A DNA stretch of 64,000 nucleotides from Membranihabitans marinus. Lineage in GTDB: Bacteria; Bacteroidota; Bacteroidia; Chitinophagales; Saprospiraceae. The stretch covers positions 107,901 to 171,900 of the forward strand of contig NZ_JAJQYA010000008.1 of NCBI RefSeq assembly GCF_021729155.1, in the 5' to 3' direction. The notes beneath the pieces were generated by a model. It did no database searches, had not been told where the DNA came from, and worked only from the letters and a program-made list of their open reading frames with translations. Of the stretch, positions 16,742 to 25,317 are shown piece after piece. A program made the translations under genes and the position numbers. Positions within the stretch are counted from its first letter, which is position 1. Every line of letters starts with the position of its first letter.

Positions 16742-19483
16742 ATGAAAAAAAGATCACTTGTACTAATTGCGATATTGACCCTAGGTGGTTTTATCTTTTA
16801 CTTTACGACGGGTACAGAGGAGATCGACTTTAGTAGCCAAGTGAAACCCATCCTCAATAAGCATTGCATTTCCTGTCATGGAGGGGTAAAAAAGAATGCC
16901 GGATTTAGTGTGCTTTTTGAGAAAGAGGCATTGGCTGTTACTGAAAATGGCCATCCAGCCATTGTGCCTGGCAATGCAAAAGCCAGTTCTTTTATTCAAC
17001 GATTAAAGGAAAGCGATGAAGAGTTGAGAATGCCCTATAAAAAACCGCCGCTGTCAAAAACTGAGATCAAAATCTTAGAGAATTGGGTCGACCAAGGGGC
17101 TAAATGGGGAAAACACTGGGCCTACAACAGCTTAGAAGAAGTTGAAACTCCAAATCTGACCAATATTGCATCTCTGGAAGGAAGTACAAATCATTTTCTA
17201 AACAACAAAATTGACACCTTTATTTACAACGTCCTCCAACAACAGGACTTACAACCTTCACCTGAAGCAGACTCTATGGTATTGCTGCGTAGACTGGCGT
17301 TGGACATTATCGGTCTACCTCCATCACCAGAACTAACTCGGCAATATACTAATGGTGAATTGACATACGAGAATGTAGTCGACAGTTTACTCGCCGATGA
17401 AAATTATGGAGAAAAATGGGCCAATTGGTGGTTGGATTTATCTCGATATGCAGATTCTAAAGGCTATGAAAAAGATCCTTCACGACTAATGTGGCGGTAT
17501 AGAGATTACGTCATCAAATCCTTTAACGACAACAAAACCTTTGACCAATTCACCATTGAACAGTTAGCTGGTGACCTCCTACCCAACCCCAGCGACGAAC
17601 AATGGATAGCCACCGCCTTTCACCGCAATACCATGAACAATACAGAAGGTGGTACGGATAATGAAGAGTACCGTGTAGCCGCCGTATTGGATCGGGTCAA
17701 TGCGACCTTTGAAGTTTGGCAAAGTACAACATATGCCTGCATCCAATGCCACAGCCATCCTTACGATCCATTTACTCACGAAGAATACTACGAAGTAATG
17801 GCATTTTTCAACAACAGTCGTGATGAGGATACCGACGACAATGAACCCAATTTAAGAATATACACCGAAGAAGACCAAAAACAATTTGCCGCTATTGCAG
17901 ACTGGATCAAATCCCAGGGAAAAGAAGAACAATTGCACGATGAGACCCTATTTATTAAAACACTGGAACCCAAATTAAACCCAGATGAGTTTTCGGACTT
18001 TGTCAAGGGCGAACTGATCAATACAGTATGGGTTGGTTTATTGAACAATGGTCATTGCATGCTTAAAAACATTAGATTGCAAGATGAGGATGAACTGGTC
18101 ATAAAATACAATAGTTGGGAAAAAGATGGCGTACTCAATATCAGAGAAGGAGATGCATCTGGTCAAATTTTATCCACTATACATATGACCAATACCAATG
18201 GTCAAAAAATTAAAATATTCCCGTTCAAACCTCAATCTGGCAACCTAGACTTGTACTTCGAATACAGCAATCCAGCTCTAGGACCTCAGCAAAATTCCTT
18301 CTATATTGAATGGATAGCCTTCCACAAATCTCTTCCAGGGAAAAATCTACCTGGCTATGCAGATATTCAAAGTAAGTTTACCAACCTCATAGAAGGCCAA
18401 AGGGATTTAATGCCTGTCATGGTAGAAAACCCACCACATAGAAAACGTTCTACCCACGTCTTTGAACGCGGAAATTGGATGTCCTTGGGCGAAGAAGTAG
18501 AACCCGATGTTCCCGCTTCCCTCAATGACTTCCCTGAAGACAAACCTCGCAATCGATTGGGTTTTGCACACTGGCTAATGGATGCAGACAATCCTCTGAC
18601 TTCGAGAACGGTAGTCAATCGCATTTGGGAGCAAATATTTGGTCAAGGCTTGGTGCTTACGGTAGAAGATATGGGCACTCAATCACCTACTCCAATCCAT
18701 AAAGAATTGTTGGATTATTTATCTTATCGACTCATTCATGTTCATCAATGGGATCTCAAAGCGCTAATTAAAGACATGGTCATGTCGGGCACCTATCGCC
18801 AATCTTCCAAAACCAATACGGAGTTGCGTTACATTGACCCTTACAATAGATTTTATGCCAGGGGACCTAGATTCCGACTTTCTGCAGAACAAATAAGAGA
18901 CCAAGCACTATATGTCAGCGATTTATTGAGCTCTAAGATGTATGGTCCTAGCGTGATGCCTGCCCAACCAGACGGCATTTGGCAGACCGTATACAGTGGT
19001 GAAAAATGGGAAACCAGTGAAGGGGAAGATCAGTATCGTCGCGGCTTATACACCTATGTAAAACGAACCAGCCCCTACCCTTCATTTATTTCATTCGATG
19101 CTGGCAGTAGAGAGATCTGCCAAGTCCAACGGCTTAGAACCAACACCCCGCTTCAAGCATTGGTCACTTTAAACGATCCTGTCTACCTAGAAGCAGCTAT
19201 ACATATGGCCGAAAATATATGGGCTATAAACAAGTCAAATTTCAAAGCCTCTATCGAATCGGCCTACAACAAGGCAACATACAATCAGATCGACGACCAC
19301 AAAATGGCAACTCTTGAAGCCCTCTATAACGAAGCCTACCAACACTTTGAAAATGAAGAGAATGCCACCGAAGAATTTTTGAATTACCGAAAAGATATAA
19401 CTGGTAATTCCAAAGAAATAGCAGCTCTGGCTGTGGTATGTAATGCGATTATGAATTTAGATGAGTTTATTACAAAATCCTAA
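16742..19483 (+). CDS. Planctomycete-type cytochrome c / DUF1549 / DUF1553 protein
   Basis: A 913-residue exported protein with an N-terminal membrane anchor (residues 6-22). Residues 30-110 form a PSCyt1 domain with haem motif CISCH (42-46). DUF1549 follows (about 150-360), containing FHRNTMNNTEGGTDNEEYR split by the usual DRVN motif and a second CxxCH (CIQCH, 333-337). DUF1553 occupies about 600-880 (NRIWEQIFGQGLV, LNDPVYLEA). These proteins are abundant in Planctomycetes and Verrucomicrobia near sulfatases and sugar-degrading genes; their biochemical role is not settled. The DUF1501 gene follows after 3 nt. Probable periplasmic redox partner of that protein. Confidence 0.9.
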   Translation: MKKRSLVLIAILTLGGFIFYFTTGTEEIDFSSQVKPILNKHCISCHGGVKKNAGFSVLFEKEALAVTENGHPAIVPGNAKASSFIQRLKESDEELRMPYKKPPLSKTEIKILENWVDQGAKWGKHWAYNSLEEVETPNLTNIASLEGSTNHFLNNKIDTFIYNVLQQQDLQPSPEADSMVLLRRLALDIIGLPPSPELTRQYTNGELTYENVVDSLLADENYGEKWANWWLDLSRYADSKGYEKDPSRLMWRYRDYVIKSFNDNKTFDQFTIEQLAGDLLPNPSDEQWIATAFHRNTMNNTEGGTDNEEYRVAAVLDRVNATFEVWQSTTYACIQCHSHPYDPFTHEEYYEVMAFFNNSRDEDTDDNEPNLRIYTEEDQKQFAAIADWIKSQGKEEQLHDETLFIKTLEPKLNPDEFSDFVKGELINTVWVGLLNNGHCMLKNIRLQDEDELVIKYNSWEKDGVLNIREGDASGQILSTIHMTNTNGQKIKIFPFKPQSGNLDLYFEYSNPALGPQQNSFYIEWIAFHKSLPGKNLPGYADIQSKFTNLIEGQRDLMPVMVENPPHRKRSTHVFERGNWMSLGEEVEPDVPASLNDFPEDKPRNRLGFAHWLMDADNPLTSRTVVNRIWEQIFGQGLVLTVEDMGTQSPTPIHKELLDYLSYRLIHVHQWDLKALIKDMVMSGTYRQSSKTNTELRYIDPYNRFYARGPRFRLSAEQIRDQALYVSDLLSSKMYGPSVMPAQPDGIWQTVYSGEKWETSEGEDQYRRGLYTYVKRTSPYPSFISFDAGSREICQVQRLRTNTPLQALVTLNDPVYLEAAIHMAENIWAINKSNFKASIESAYNKATYNQIDDHKMATLEALYNEAYQHFENEENATEEFLNYRKDITGNSKEIAALAVVCNAIMNLDEFITKS

Positions 19484-19486
19484 GAA

Positions 19487-20983
19487 ATGAATATTCAAAA
19501 ACTGATTCAAGAATTAGAAAATAGAAAAGCTCAAGCTACTACACGCCGACATTTCATGCAAGACTGTGTGACGGGATTAGGCAGTGCGGCCTTGGCTTCA
19601 TTAATGCTGGAAAGTTGTAATAAACCCAGCCAACAATCTATACCTCTAAGTGCAAGAGATCTCAATCCTCTAGCACCTCTTACCCCGCATTTTGCTCCCA
19701 AAGCCAAACGTGTAATTTTCTTGCATATGGCTGGTGCACCATCACAATTAGAGTTATTTGATTACAAACCCGACCTCGAAAAGCTTCACAATAAGCCTTG
19801 TCCAGCTTCATTTCTGGAAGGAAGAAAGTTTGCCTTCATCAGAGGAGTTCCCAATATGTTGGGACCACAAGCTTCCTTTAAGCAAAGAGGAGAATCAGGT
19901 GCATGGATATCAGACAACCTGCCTCATTTTGCTACCATAGCCGATGAAGTAAGTTTTTTAAAGGCCGTCCATACCGACCAATTTAATCATGGCCCGGCTC
20001 AGTTGTTTATGCATACCGGAAGTGCTCGAATAGGCCGCCCAAGTATTGGCTCTTGGGCCACTTACGGTCTAGGGTCAGAAAACAATAACCTACCTGGATT
20101 TGTGGTCCTGACCTCTGGAGGTAAAACTCCAGATGCCGGAAAAAGTGTATGGGGCAGTGGATTTTTGCCCTCAGTATACCAAGGGGTTCAGTGTCGATCG
20201 AAGGGAGATCCCGTATTATACATCCAAGACCCGAAAGGACTCAATCGTTCGTTAAAAAAGAAAACCATTGATGCCATCAATGAAATAAATCACGATGAGT
20301 TCAAAAATTTTCAAGACCCTGAAATCCTCGCTCGAATCAACCAATATGAGATGGCTTACCGAATGCAGATAGCCGTCCCAGAAGTCATGAACATCAATGA
20401 TGAACCCGAATACATCCACGAATTATATGGCACCAAGCCCGGAGAGGAAAGTTTTTCCAACAATTGCCTCCTAGCCAGAAAACTGGTAGAGAAAGGAGTG
20501 CGATTCGTTCAACTTTTTGATTGGGGCTGGGACACCCACGGTACAGGAGAAAGTGGGGCATTGAATTATGGATTTAAAAACAAATGTCAGCAAATCGATA
20601 GACCGATCACCGCACTTATATTAGATCTTAAGCAGAGGGGATTACTAGATGACACCCTCGTAGTTTGGGGTGGCGAATTTGGAAGAACACCAATGCAAGA
20701 AAACCGGGAGGGCAAAGTCCAGTTTTTTACTGGACGCGATCATCACACCGATGCTTTTACTATGTGGATGGCCGGTGGAGGAATAGCCAAGGGTGTGAGC
20801 TATGGACAGACGGACGAGGTGGGATTTTCAGGAGTTGAAGGCAGAGTCAGTGTTCACGACATTCATGCGACTATGCTCCACCTCTTGGGATTTGATCACG
20901 AAGCATTCACTTACGACTTTCAGGGTCGACCGTTTAGGCTGACCGATGTCGAGGGAAATATTATTAAACAAATTCTTGCTTAA
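19487..20983 (+). CDS. DUF1501 protein with Tat-like leader
   Basis: A 498-residue member of DUF1501, a sulfatase/alkaline-phosphatase-fold family of unknown activity. The leader TTRRHFMQDCVTGLGSAAL (residues 18-36) carries twin arginines. Family marks include FLHMAGAPSQLELFDYKP near the start, GPAQLFMHTGS, FDWGWDTHG, VVWGGEFGRTPM, GRDHHTDAF and a final DIHATMLHLLG. The histidine/aspartate pattern (DTHG, GRDHH, DIHAT) resembles metal-binding sites of the alkaline-phosphatase superfamily. It is translated 3 nt after the PSCyt1 gene, the usual partner of DUF1501. Confidence 0.92.
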   Translation: MNIQKLIQELENRKAQATTRRHFMQDCVTGLGSAALASLMLESCNKPSQQSIPLSARDLNPLAPLTPHFAPKAKRVIFLHMAGAPSQLELFDYKPDLEKLHNKPCPASFLEGRKFAFIRGVPNMLGPQASFKQRGESGAWISDNLPHFATIADEVSFLKAVHTDQFNHGPAQLFMHTGSARIGRPSIGSWATYGLGSENNNLPGFVVLTSGGKTPDAGKSVWGSGFLPSVYQGVQCRSKGDPVLYIQDPKGLNRSLKKKTIDAINEINHDEFKNFQDPEILARINQYEMAYRMQIAVPEVMNINDEPEYIHELYGTKPGEESFSNNCLLARKLVEKGVRFVQLFDWGWDTHGTGESGALNYGFKNKCQQIDRPITALILDLKQRGLLDDTLVVWGGEFGRTPMQENREGKVQFFTGRDHHTDAFTMWMAGGGIAKGVSYGQTDEVGFSGVEGRVSVHDIHATMLHLLGFDHEAFTYDFQGRPFRLTDVEGNIIKQILA

Positions 20984-21012
20984 TCGCAGATTCACCCAAT
21001 TAAGCCTACTAC

Positions 21013-22437
21013 ATGTTTGACATTCAAATGCTTTTAGGAAGATTTCACCCCCTCATTGTACATCTTCCCATCGGCTTTATATTAATCGCTATAATTCTCA
21101 AGTCATTAGAGATCTTTAAGAAGGAAGAAAGATACCGCCCTGCCTTTGTTTTAATTTTACGACTTTCTATCTTGGCCAGTGTTGCCGCCTGTATTACGGG
21201 ATTTTTACTGTCTCGCAGCGGCAATTACCCCGATCGCGACATTAATTTTCATATGTACGGCGGCTTAGCTCTTGTAGCATCAACCATAGGATGGTATTGG
21301 TTAGAGACCAATTCTTCTTCCTCAAAATATAACAGGTTATGTTTTGGCATAACTGGTCTTTTATTACTACTCACTGGACATTGGGGAGGCGATCTCACCC
21401 ACGGCAAAGGATATTTACTCCAAGGTCTACCACCGCAATTGCGCAACATCCTCGGTGGAGAGGATAAGGACATTGCCCTGACTTTTGACATTTCCAATAT
21501 TGATAGTGCCATGGTTTACCACGATATAGTGCAACCCATATTAGAAGCTCGTTGTTATACCTGCCACAGCGACAAAAAGCAAAAAGGAGATTTGCGATTA
21601 GACGATATTCAATATATCCACCAAGGTGGAGAGTCCGGAGAACCTTTATTTCACAGCGATCTTTCCAAAAGTCAGCTCTACAAAGCCCTGACTGCACCTA
21701 TGGAAGACGATTTACATATGCCGCCAAAAGGCAAGACCCAATTGAGCGTGTTTCAGATCGAAGCCATCGGTGATTGGGTGAGTAACGGAGGTGATATCAA
21801 TCTCTTAGTACAGGATGCCCAGCCCAATGCAGCCATCTACAAATGGTACGAAGATGAACTGTCCGATCAGAAACTATTCGACAATTTTCTAATCCCCGAA
21901 CAATCAGTGAGTAAAGCAGATGAAAATGTAATTAAAGAACTGCAATCATCAAATATCTTGATTCAACCCGTTGGGGAGAACTCCAATTTTCTTGAAGTAT
22001 CGCTTATCAATGCCAGGGATATTGAAGTAGAAGCCTTACAACCATTACTGGGGCTTGTGGAGCAAGTCATATGGTTGGAAATGCCCAACTGCGAATTAAC
22101 CGAAGAAAAACTAGCCCTTGTCAATCAATTAACCACATTGACCAAGATCAATATGGCACACTCTAGTTTATCCGAGACGAGTTTGCAAAACCTGGCTAAT
22201 TTGAACCAATTAAAAACCATTAACCTAACTGGTGTAAACATTAGCCCCACTGACCTAGAAGTATTGAATAAATGGACGGAGTTAAAAAAGATTTTTCTCT
22301 ATCAAACCAATCTAAATAATGAGGAATTAATTGCCGTACAACAGCAATACCCCGCATTAGATCTAGATACTGGGGGCTATCAACTACCCTCTATTCCCGA
22401 GGACACCATGGTGTATAAATTTATACCCAAAAAATAA
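21013..22437 (+). CDS. DUF2231 membrane protein with cytochrome c and leucine-rich repeat domains
   Basis: A 474-residue protein. Residues 1-135 contain about four transmembrane helices of DUF2231 type (FHPLIVHLPIGFILIAI). Residues 165-260 form a PSCyt1-like cytochrome domain with CYTCH (181-185) and a likely axial methionine in DLHMPPKGK. The C-terminal about 130 residues read as leucine-rich repeats (LVNQLTTLTKINMAHSSL, LANLNQLKTINLTG, LNKWTELKKIFLYQ). It would anchor haem at the inner membrane and present an LRR face to a partner. Third gene of the rightward trio, 29 nt after DUF1501. Confidence 0.85.
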   Translation: MFDIQMLLGRFHPLIVHLPIGFILIAIILKSLEIFKKEERYRPAFVLILRLSILASVAACITGFLLSRSGNYPDRDINFHMYGGLALVASTIGWYWLETNSSSSKYNRLCFGITGLLLLLTGHWGGDLTHGKGYLLQGLPPQLRNILGGEDKDIALTFDISNIDSAMVYHDIVQPILEARCYTCHSDKKQKGDLRLDDIQYIHQGGESGEPLFHSDLSKSQLYKALTAPMEDDLHMPPKGKTQLSVFQIEAIGDWVSNGGDINLLVQDAQPNAAIYKWYEDELSDQKLFDNFLIPEQSVSKADENVIKELQSSNILIQPVGENSNFLEVSLINARDIEVEALQPLLGLVEQVIWLEMPNCELTEEKLALVNQLTTLTKINMAHSSLSETSLQNLANLNQLKTINLTGVNISPTDLEVLNKWTELKKIFLYQTNLNNEELIAVQQQYPALDLDTGGYQLPSIPEDTMVYKFIPKK

Positions 22438-22459
22438 TTTCATCGAAATGAAAAAATAA

Positions 22460-22490
22460 TTGTGCAGTTTTAAAAAATTAGATATATTTG
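22460..22490 (+). promoter_or_regulatory. Promoter of tRNA-Leu
   Basis: TTG at 22460-22462 and TATATTTG at 22483-22490, spacer 20 nt. An 8-bp hairpin (CAATCGTA/TACGATTG, 22500-22520) lies between the expected start site and the tRNA. Confidence 0.6.
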
Positions 22491-22531
22491 CCGTCCCAAC
22501 AATCGTAAGTGCTACGATTGCGAAGGAAGTT

Positions 22532-22618
22532 GCCGAAGTGGCGGAACTGGTAGACGCGCTGGATTCAAAATCCAGTTCTCGCAAGGGAGTGGGGGTTCGA
22601 TTCCCCCCTTCGGTACCA
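22532..22618 (+). tRNA. tRNA-Leu (anticodon CAA), with encoded CCA
   Basis: An 87-nt class II tRNA. The acceptor stem GCCGAAG pairs with CTTCGGT (one G-U pair), followed by discriminator A and CCA. The anticodon stem CTGGA/TCCAG encloses loop TTCAAAA with anticodon CAA at 22566-22568. A long variable arm (TTCTC-GCAA-GGGAG) and a T arm with GGGGG-TTCGATT-CCCCC complete it. It decodes UUG. tRNA-Leu genes are common integration sites, which fits the decayed island starting right after it. Confidence 0.97.
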
Positions 22619-22723
22619 TTTGGCAAAACAAATCTCATCACACACAGATTTTCTATTTACAAATCAAGGTTTTATACATTAATCTAAAGAATATATTTCT
22701 TTGTATTCTATGGTTTATGCGTA

Positions 22724-23037
22724 TTTCGTCCCCTATTTGTCCCTCTATTCTTCTTTTAAATTGACTGGTGGTAATTAAGGCCAACTAAAAAACTTTTATT
22801 GTAGTTTTAAATCGCTAATTATTAACAGATTAAAGGTTGACCATCTACTTGATTAAGGATTGAAATGCATAAGAAACCACGTATATTGGTAATATTCTTT
22901 GAATTTTAAGTAGAATTTAAATTTTATACTATATCCAGAAAAGCAAGTATTTGTTCTTGAAAAAGAAGAAGCTGAAATCGAGAAAGAATTAGAAGAATAC
23001 CAAGGGCATATGATAATTTGGCAAAAAACTCAGTAGC
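22724..23037. repeat. Long direct repeat, copy 1 (about 314 bp)
   Basis: It starts near TTCGTCCCCTATTTGTCC and ends just after an AACTCAGTAGC. It aligns along its full length with 24789-25106, with scattered substitutions and short indels. The last 75 or so bases are nearly identical. The two copies bracket the ATPase remnants and the HTH/PIN pair. Confidence 0.8.
22935..23036 (+). pseudogene. C-terminal coding fragment inside repeat copy 1
   Basis: A reading frame without start encodes 33 residues ending EKELEEYQGHMIIWQKTQ-stop, highly charged and coil-like. The same peptide tail is encoded in repeat copy 2 in the corresponding frame, which suggests a duplicated 3' end of a lost gene. Family not recognised. 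Confidence 0.45.
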
Positions 23038-23582
23038 ATCCACCTACAGTAAATTCCATAGTGGCATTAGATAAGATAAAAAGCGCATTCAAAAATGCTA
23101 AAGAATCTAATATACAAGACTTTTTAACTCTATTATGGAACAAGGCTAATGAATACCTTGTAATACGAATTACATTTATAATTAACGGTAATCTTTCGAT
23201 TTATTTGAAGTTTTACTTCGTTTAAAATACTCGCCGTAGCTACGGCTATGCCTGTGTTTTTAGCCTTGTTAAACTCCAAATATTCTCGAAATCTTTTCCG
23301 TCATTATAAAATGTATTTCGTATAAAACTTAATTTTGATGGTTTTTATGGAATAATCAGAATAATAAAAACAACTGACGACACTGCACGAATTGCCTTGC
23401 AAGATGAGAATGATACTTTCATATCAAGTCCAAATCAAGCCTTAAAGACCACAATGTACACGTCTATTTTATTTGCAGTATCAGTTATAACAGGTTTAAA
23501 GAAGAAGAATGACTATATGTTAATTTTTGATGTTCCTACTAGTTCTTTTGCTCCTCAAAAAGAAAATGATTTTATATATTGA
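23037..23582 (+). pseudogene. SMC/DndD-like ATPase C-terminal remnant, split by a MITE
   Basis: The first piece (23037-23159) reads ALDKIKSAFKNAKESN...LWNKANEYL. The second piece (23331-23582) reads LNFDGFYGIIRIIKTTDD..., then LKTTMYTSILFAVSVITG and YMLIFDVPTSSFAPQKEN, ending at a stop. The latter looks like a Walker B/D-loop region (IFDVPTSSF) of an SMC- or DndD-type ATPase often found in defence systems. The pieces join naturally across the palindromic element at 23163-23323. No Walker A part remains. Identification is by motif only. Confidence 0.5.
23163..23323. repeat. MITE-like palindromic element, copy C, inserted in the ATPase remnant
   Basis: Ends ATACGAATTACATTTATAAT and (reverse-complemented right end) ATACGAAATACATTTTATAA match each other and the ends of copies A and B. 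The centre is the perfect palindrome GCCGTAGCTACGGC (23233-23246). Most of the roughly 160 bp can fold on itself. Confidence 0.7.
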
Positions 23583-23723
23583 GGCTTGAAGGATTTTGAA
23601 GAAGGCAGAGTACATTCTCCCAAGGAAGCTTGAAATGTTGATGAAAAATTCTCTTGTTAAAGAAACTCTTTTTCGTTTATTTCGTTTACTATTGTAAGTG
23701 AACAAGTAAAACAGGTATAAGAT

Positions 23724-24176
23724 ATGGAAATAATAAATGCGAAGAAACCTTCAAAAGAGGAACAACAAGCAGCAATGGAATCATACAATGCCTTGTCTGC
23801 TACAATTGAACATTTGCGATCGGATAATCCGGAGATAGAAATAGAAGAAACAGAGGAAAGGATAAATGTGCCCAGAAGTGCTTTAAAGCTCTTGGTAAAT
23901 ATTTTGAAGGAATTAAGTCAGGGCAATCCGATTTCTATCGTCCCCATCGCTACAGAAATGACGACTCAAGCGGCGGCTGAACTTTTAGGCTGTTCCCGGC
24001 CTCATGTGGTTAAATTATTGGAGGAAGGGGAGATTGAATTTACAAAGATCGGTAAGCACCGTAGAGTGAAGTATGAGGATGTAGTTAAATACAAGAATGC
24101 TTTGAAAGCAAAGCAAAAAGCGACTATAAGTAGAATCATGGAATTGGACGAAGAAGCGGGATTGTATGATTCATAG
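23724..24176 (+). CDS. Antitoxin-like protein with excisionase/MerR-type helix-turn-helix
   Basis: 150 residues. The C-terminal half has an excisionase-type DNA-binding domain (TTQAAAELLGCSRPHVVKLL, then EFTKIGKHRRVKYEDVVKYK), about residues 74-125. The N-terminal half is acidic and helical (IEIEETEERINVPRSALKLL), suitable for binding a toxin. The PIN-domain gene starts inside its last codons (11-nt overlap), the usual order antitoxin-toxin. It would repress its own operon and neutralise the PIN nuclease. Flanked by the long direct repeats, so possibly acquired as a cassette. Confidence 0.82.
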   Translation: MEIINAKKPSKEEQQAAMESYNALSATIEHLRSDNPEIEIEETEERINVPRSALKLLVNILKELSQGNPISIVPIATEMTTQAAAELLGCSRPHVVKLLEEGEIEFTKIGKHRRVKYEDVVKYKNALKAKQKATISRIMELDEEAGLYDS

Positions 24177-24729
24177 TGTTCGATTTACTTGTGTTTTGGA
24201 TACTAACGTTATCTATCCATTATGGATAAGGGATTTGTTACTCTGGTTTGCTTATCATGAGCTATATACTCCCAAATGGAGTAATCACATTTTTGACGAA
24301 TGGATTGATGTGATGCTTCGGAATAACATTTCTGAAACAGAAGCTATAAAAAGAACAAAGGCAATAGATGAAGCTTTTCCAGATGCGTTAGTCAAAAACT
24401 ATGAATTCATCATTAATTCATTGGATTTACCCGATGAAAAGGACAAGCATGTTTTGGCTGCTGCAATAAAAACAAATGCAAATTTGATCGTAACCAATAA
24501 TTTGAAAGATTTTCCCGAGAAATATTTATCAGATTTTGGGCTTTCTGCCAAAGATCCTGATGATTTCTTTACTGACATTATTGATCTGAACCACGATGTG
24601 AGTATAAAAGCGTTTAGAGATTTGGTGGTTATTAAGAAAAATCCACCCTATGACGAATTTCAGGTTCTTGACATTTTAAGAAACAACGGACTAAACAATA
24701 CGGCAGATTATTTACATTCATTGATTTAG
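24166..24729 (+). CDS. PIN-domain ribonuclease, probable toxin
   Basis: 187 residues. The N-terminal about 130 residues form a PIN domain with candidate Mg2+-binding acids D12 (VLDTNVIYP), E45 (FDEWID), D93 (EKDKHVLAAA) and D115 (NNLKDFP). PIN toxins cut tRNA or mRNA. The C-terminal about 60 residues (LNHDVSIKAFRDLVV...YDEFQVLDILRNN) are an extra helical region found in the larger PIN proteins that pair with HTH antitoxins. It overlaps the HTH gene by 11 nt, implying translational coupling. A housekeeping RNase is unlikely given this context. Confidence 0.85.
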   Translation: MIHSVRFTCVLDTNVIYPLWIRDLLLWFAYHELYTPKWSNHIFDEWIDVMLRNNISETEAIKRTKAIDEAFPDALVKNYEFIINSLDLPDEKDKHVLAAAIKTNANLIVTNNLKDFPEKYLSDFGLSAKDPDDFFTDIIDLNHDVSIKAFRDLVVIKKNPPYDEFQVLDILRNNGLNNTADYLHSLI

Positions 24730-24788
24730 AAATTGGTCAATCAAATTATGAATGCTCAAATCATTAATTTTCCCTTCTTTATTCACCG

Positions 24789-25106
24789 TTTCATCCCCTA
24801 TTTGTCCCCCTAATCTTCTTTTTAATTTACTGATGATAATAAAGGCCAACTAAAAAACTTTTATTGCAGTTTTAAATCGATGATTATTAGCAGATTAAAG
24901 ATTGATCATCTACTTGACTAAGGATTGAAATCCATAAGAAAAACACGTTTATTAGTAATATACTTTGCATTTCAAGTAGAATTTAAATTGGTAGTGTTCA
25001 GAAAAGCATGTATTTGTTCTTGAAGAAGAAGAAGAAGAAGCTGAAATCGAGAAAGAATTAGAAGAATACCAAGGGCATATGATAATTTGGCAAAAAACTC
25101 AGTAGC
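24789..25106. repeat. Long direct repeat, copy 2 (about 318 bp)
   Basis: Matches 22724-23037 along its length. A GAA run is expanded here (six consecutive GAA codons in the residual frame). A 36-codon tail of the same lost gene, ending MIIWQKTQ-stop, lies at 24998-25105. No other gene is seen in 24730-25200. Confidence 0.8.
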
Positions 25107-25223
25107 GTGTAAGTTTTACTTAAAAACCCTGTCGATATTTTTTTGTTCTAATTAACATACTATTACTAGATCATTTCTACCTACTTTCTAAATACAACTC
25201 CAAAGTTTAGTTTTGAACTTTTT

Positions 25224-25244
25224 AAATGCAACAATGTTGCATTT
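25224..25244. promoter_or_regulatory. Palindromic operator (Fur/Zur-like candidate)
   Basis: Perfect inverted repeat AAATGCAAC / GTTGCATTT with a 3-nt centre. Its right arm contains the TTG (25237-25239) that is spaced 19 nt from the -7 box TATATTTG (25259-25266), so a bound repressor would block the promoter. The TGCAAC-n3-GTTGCA form resembles Fur-family (Zur-type) boxes, from memory and unverified. MerC downstream supports metal control. Confidence 0.65.
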
Positions 25245-25266
25245 GTAGAAAAGAACATTATATTTG
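25237..25266 (+). promoter_or_regulatory. Promoter of the oxidoreductase-MerC operon
   Basis: TTG (25237-25239), 19-nt spacer, TATATTTG (25259-25266), about 50 nt before the ATG at 25318. It overlaps the palindrome at 25224-25244. Confidence 0.6.
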
Positions 25267-25317
25267 CAATCTAAAATATAAACTAGAAAAAAGTCCTATC
25301 ATTAAATAGCGTAAAAC

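Noticed and set aside
22724..25106. Intact IS or integron cassette
   Set aside because: No transposase, integrase or attC-like fold is visible between the direct repeats.
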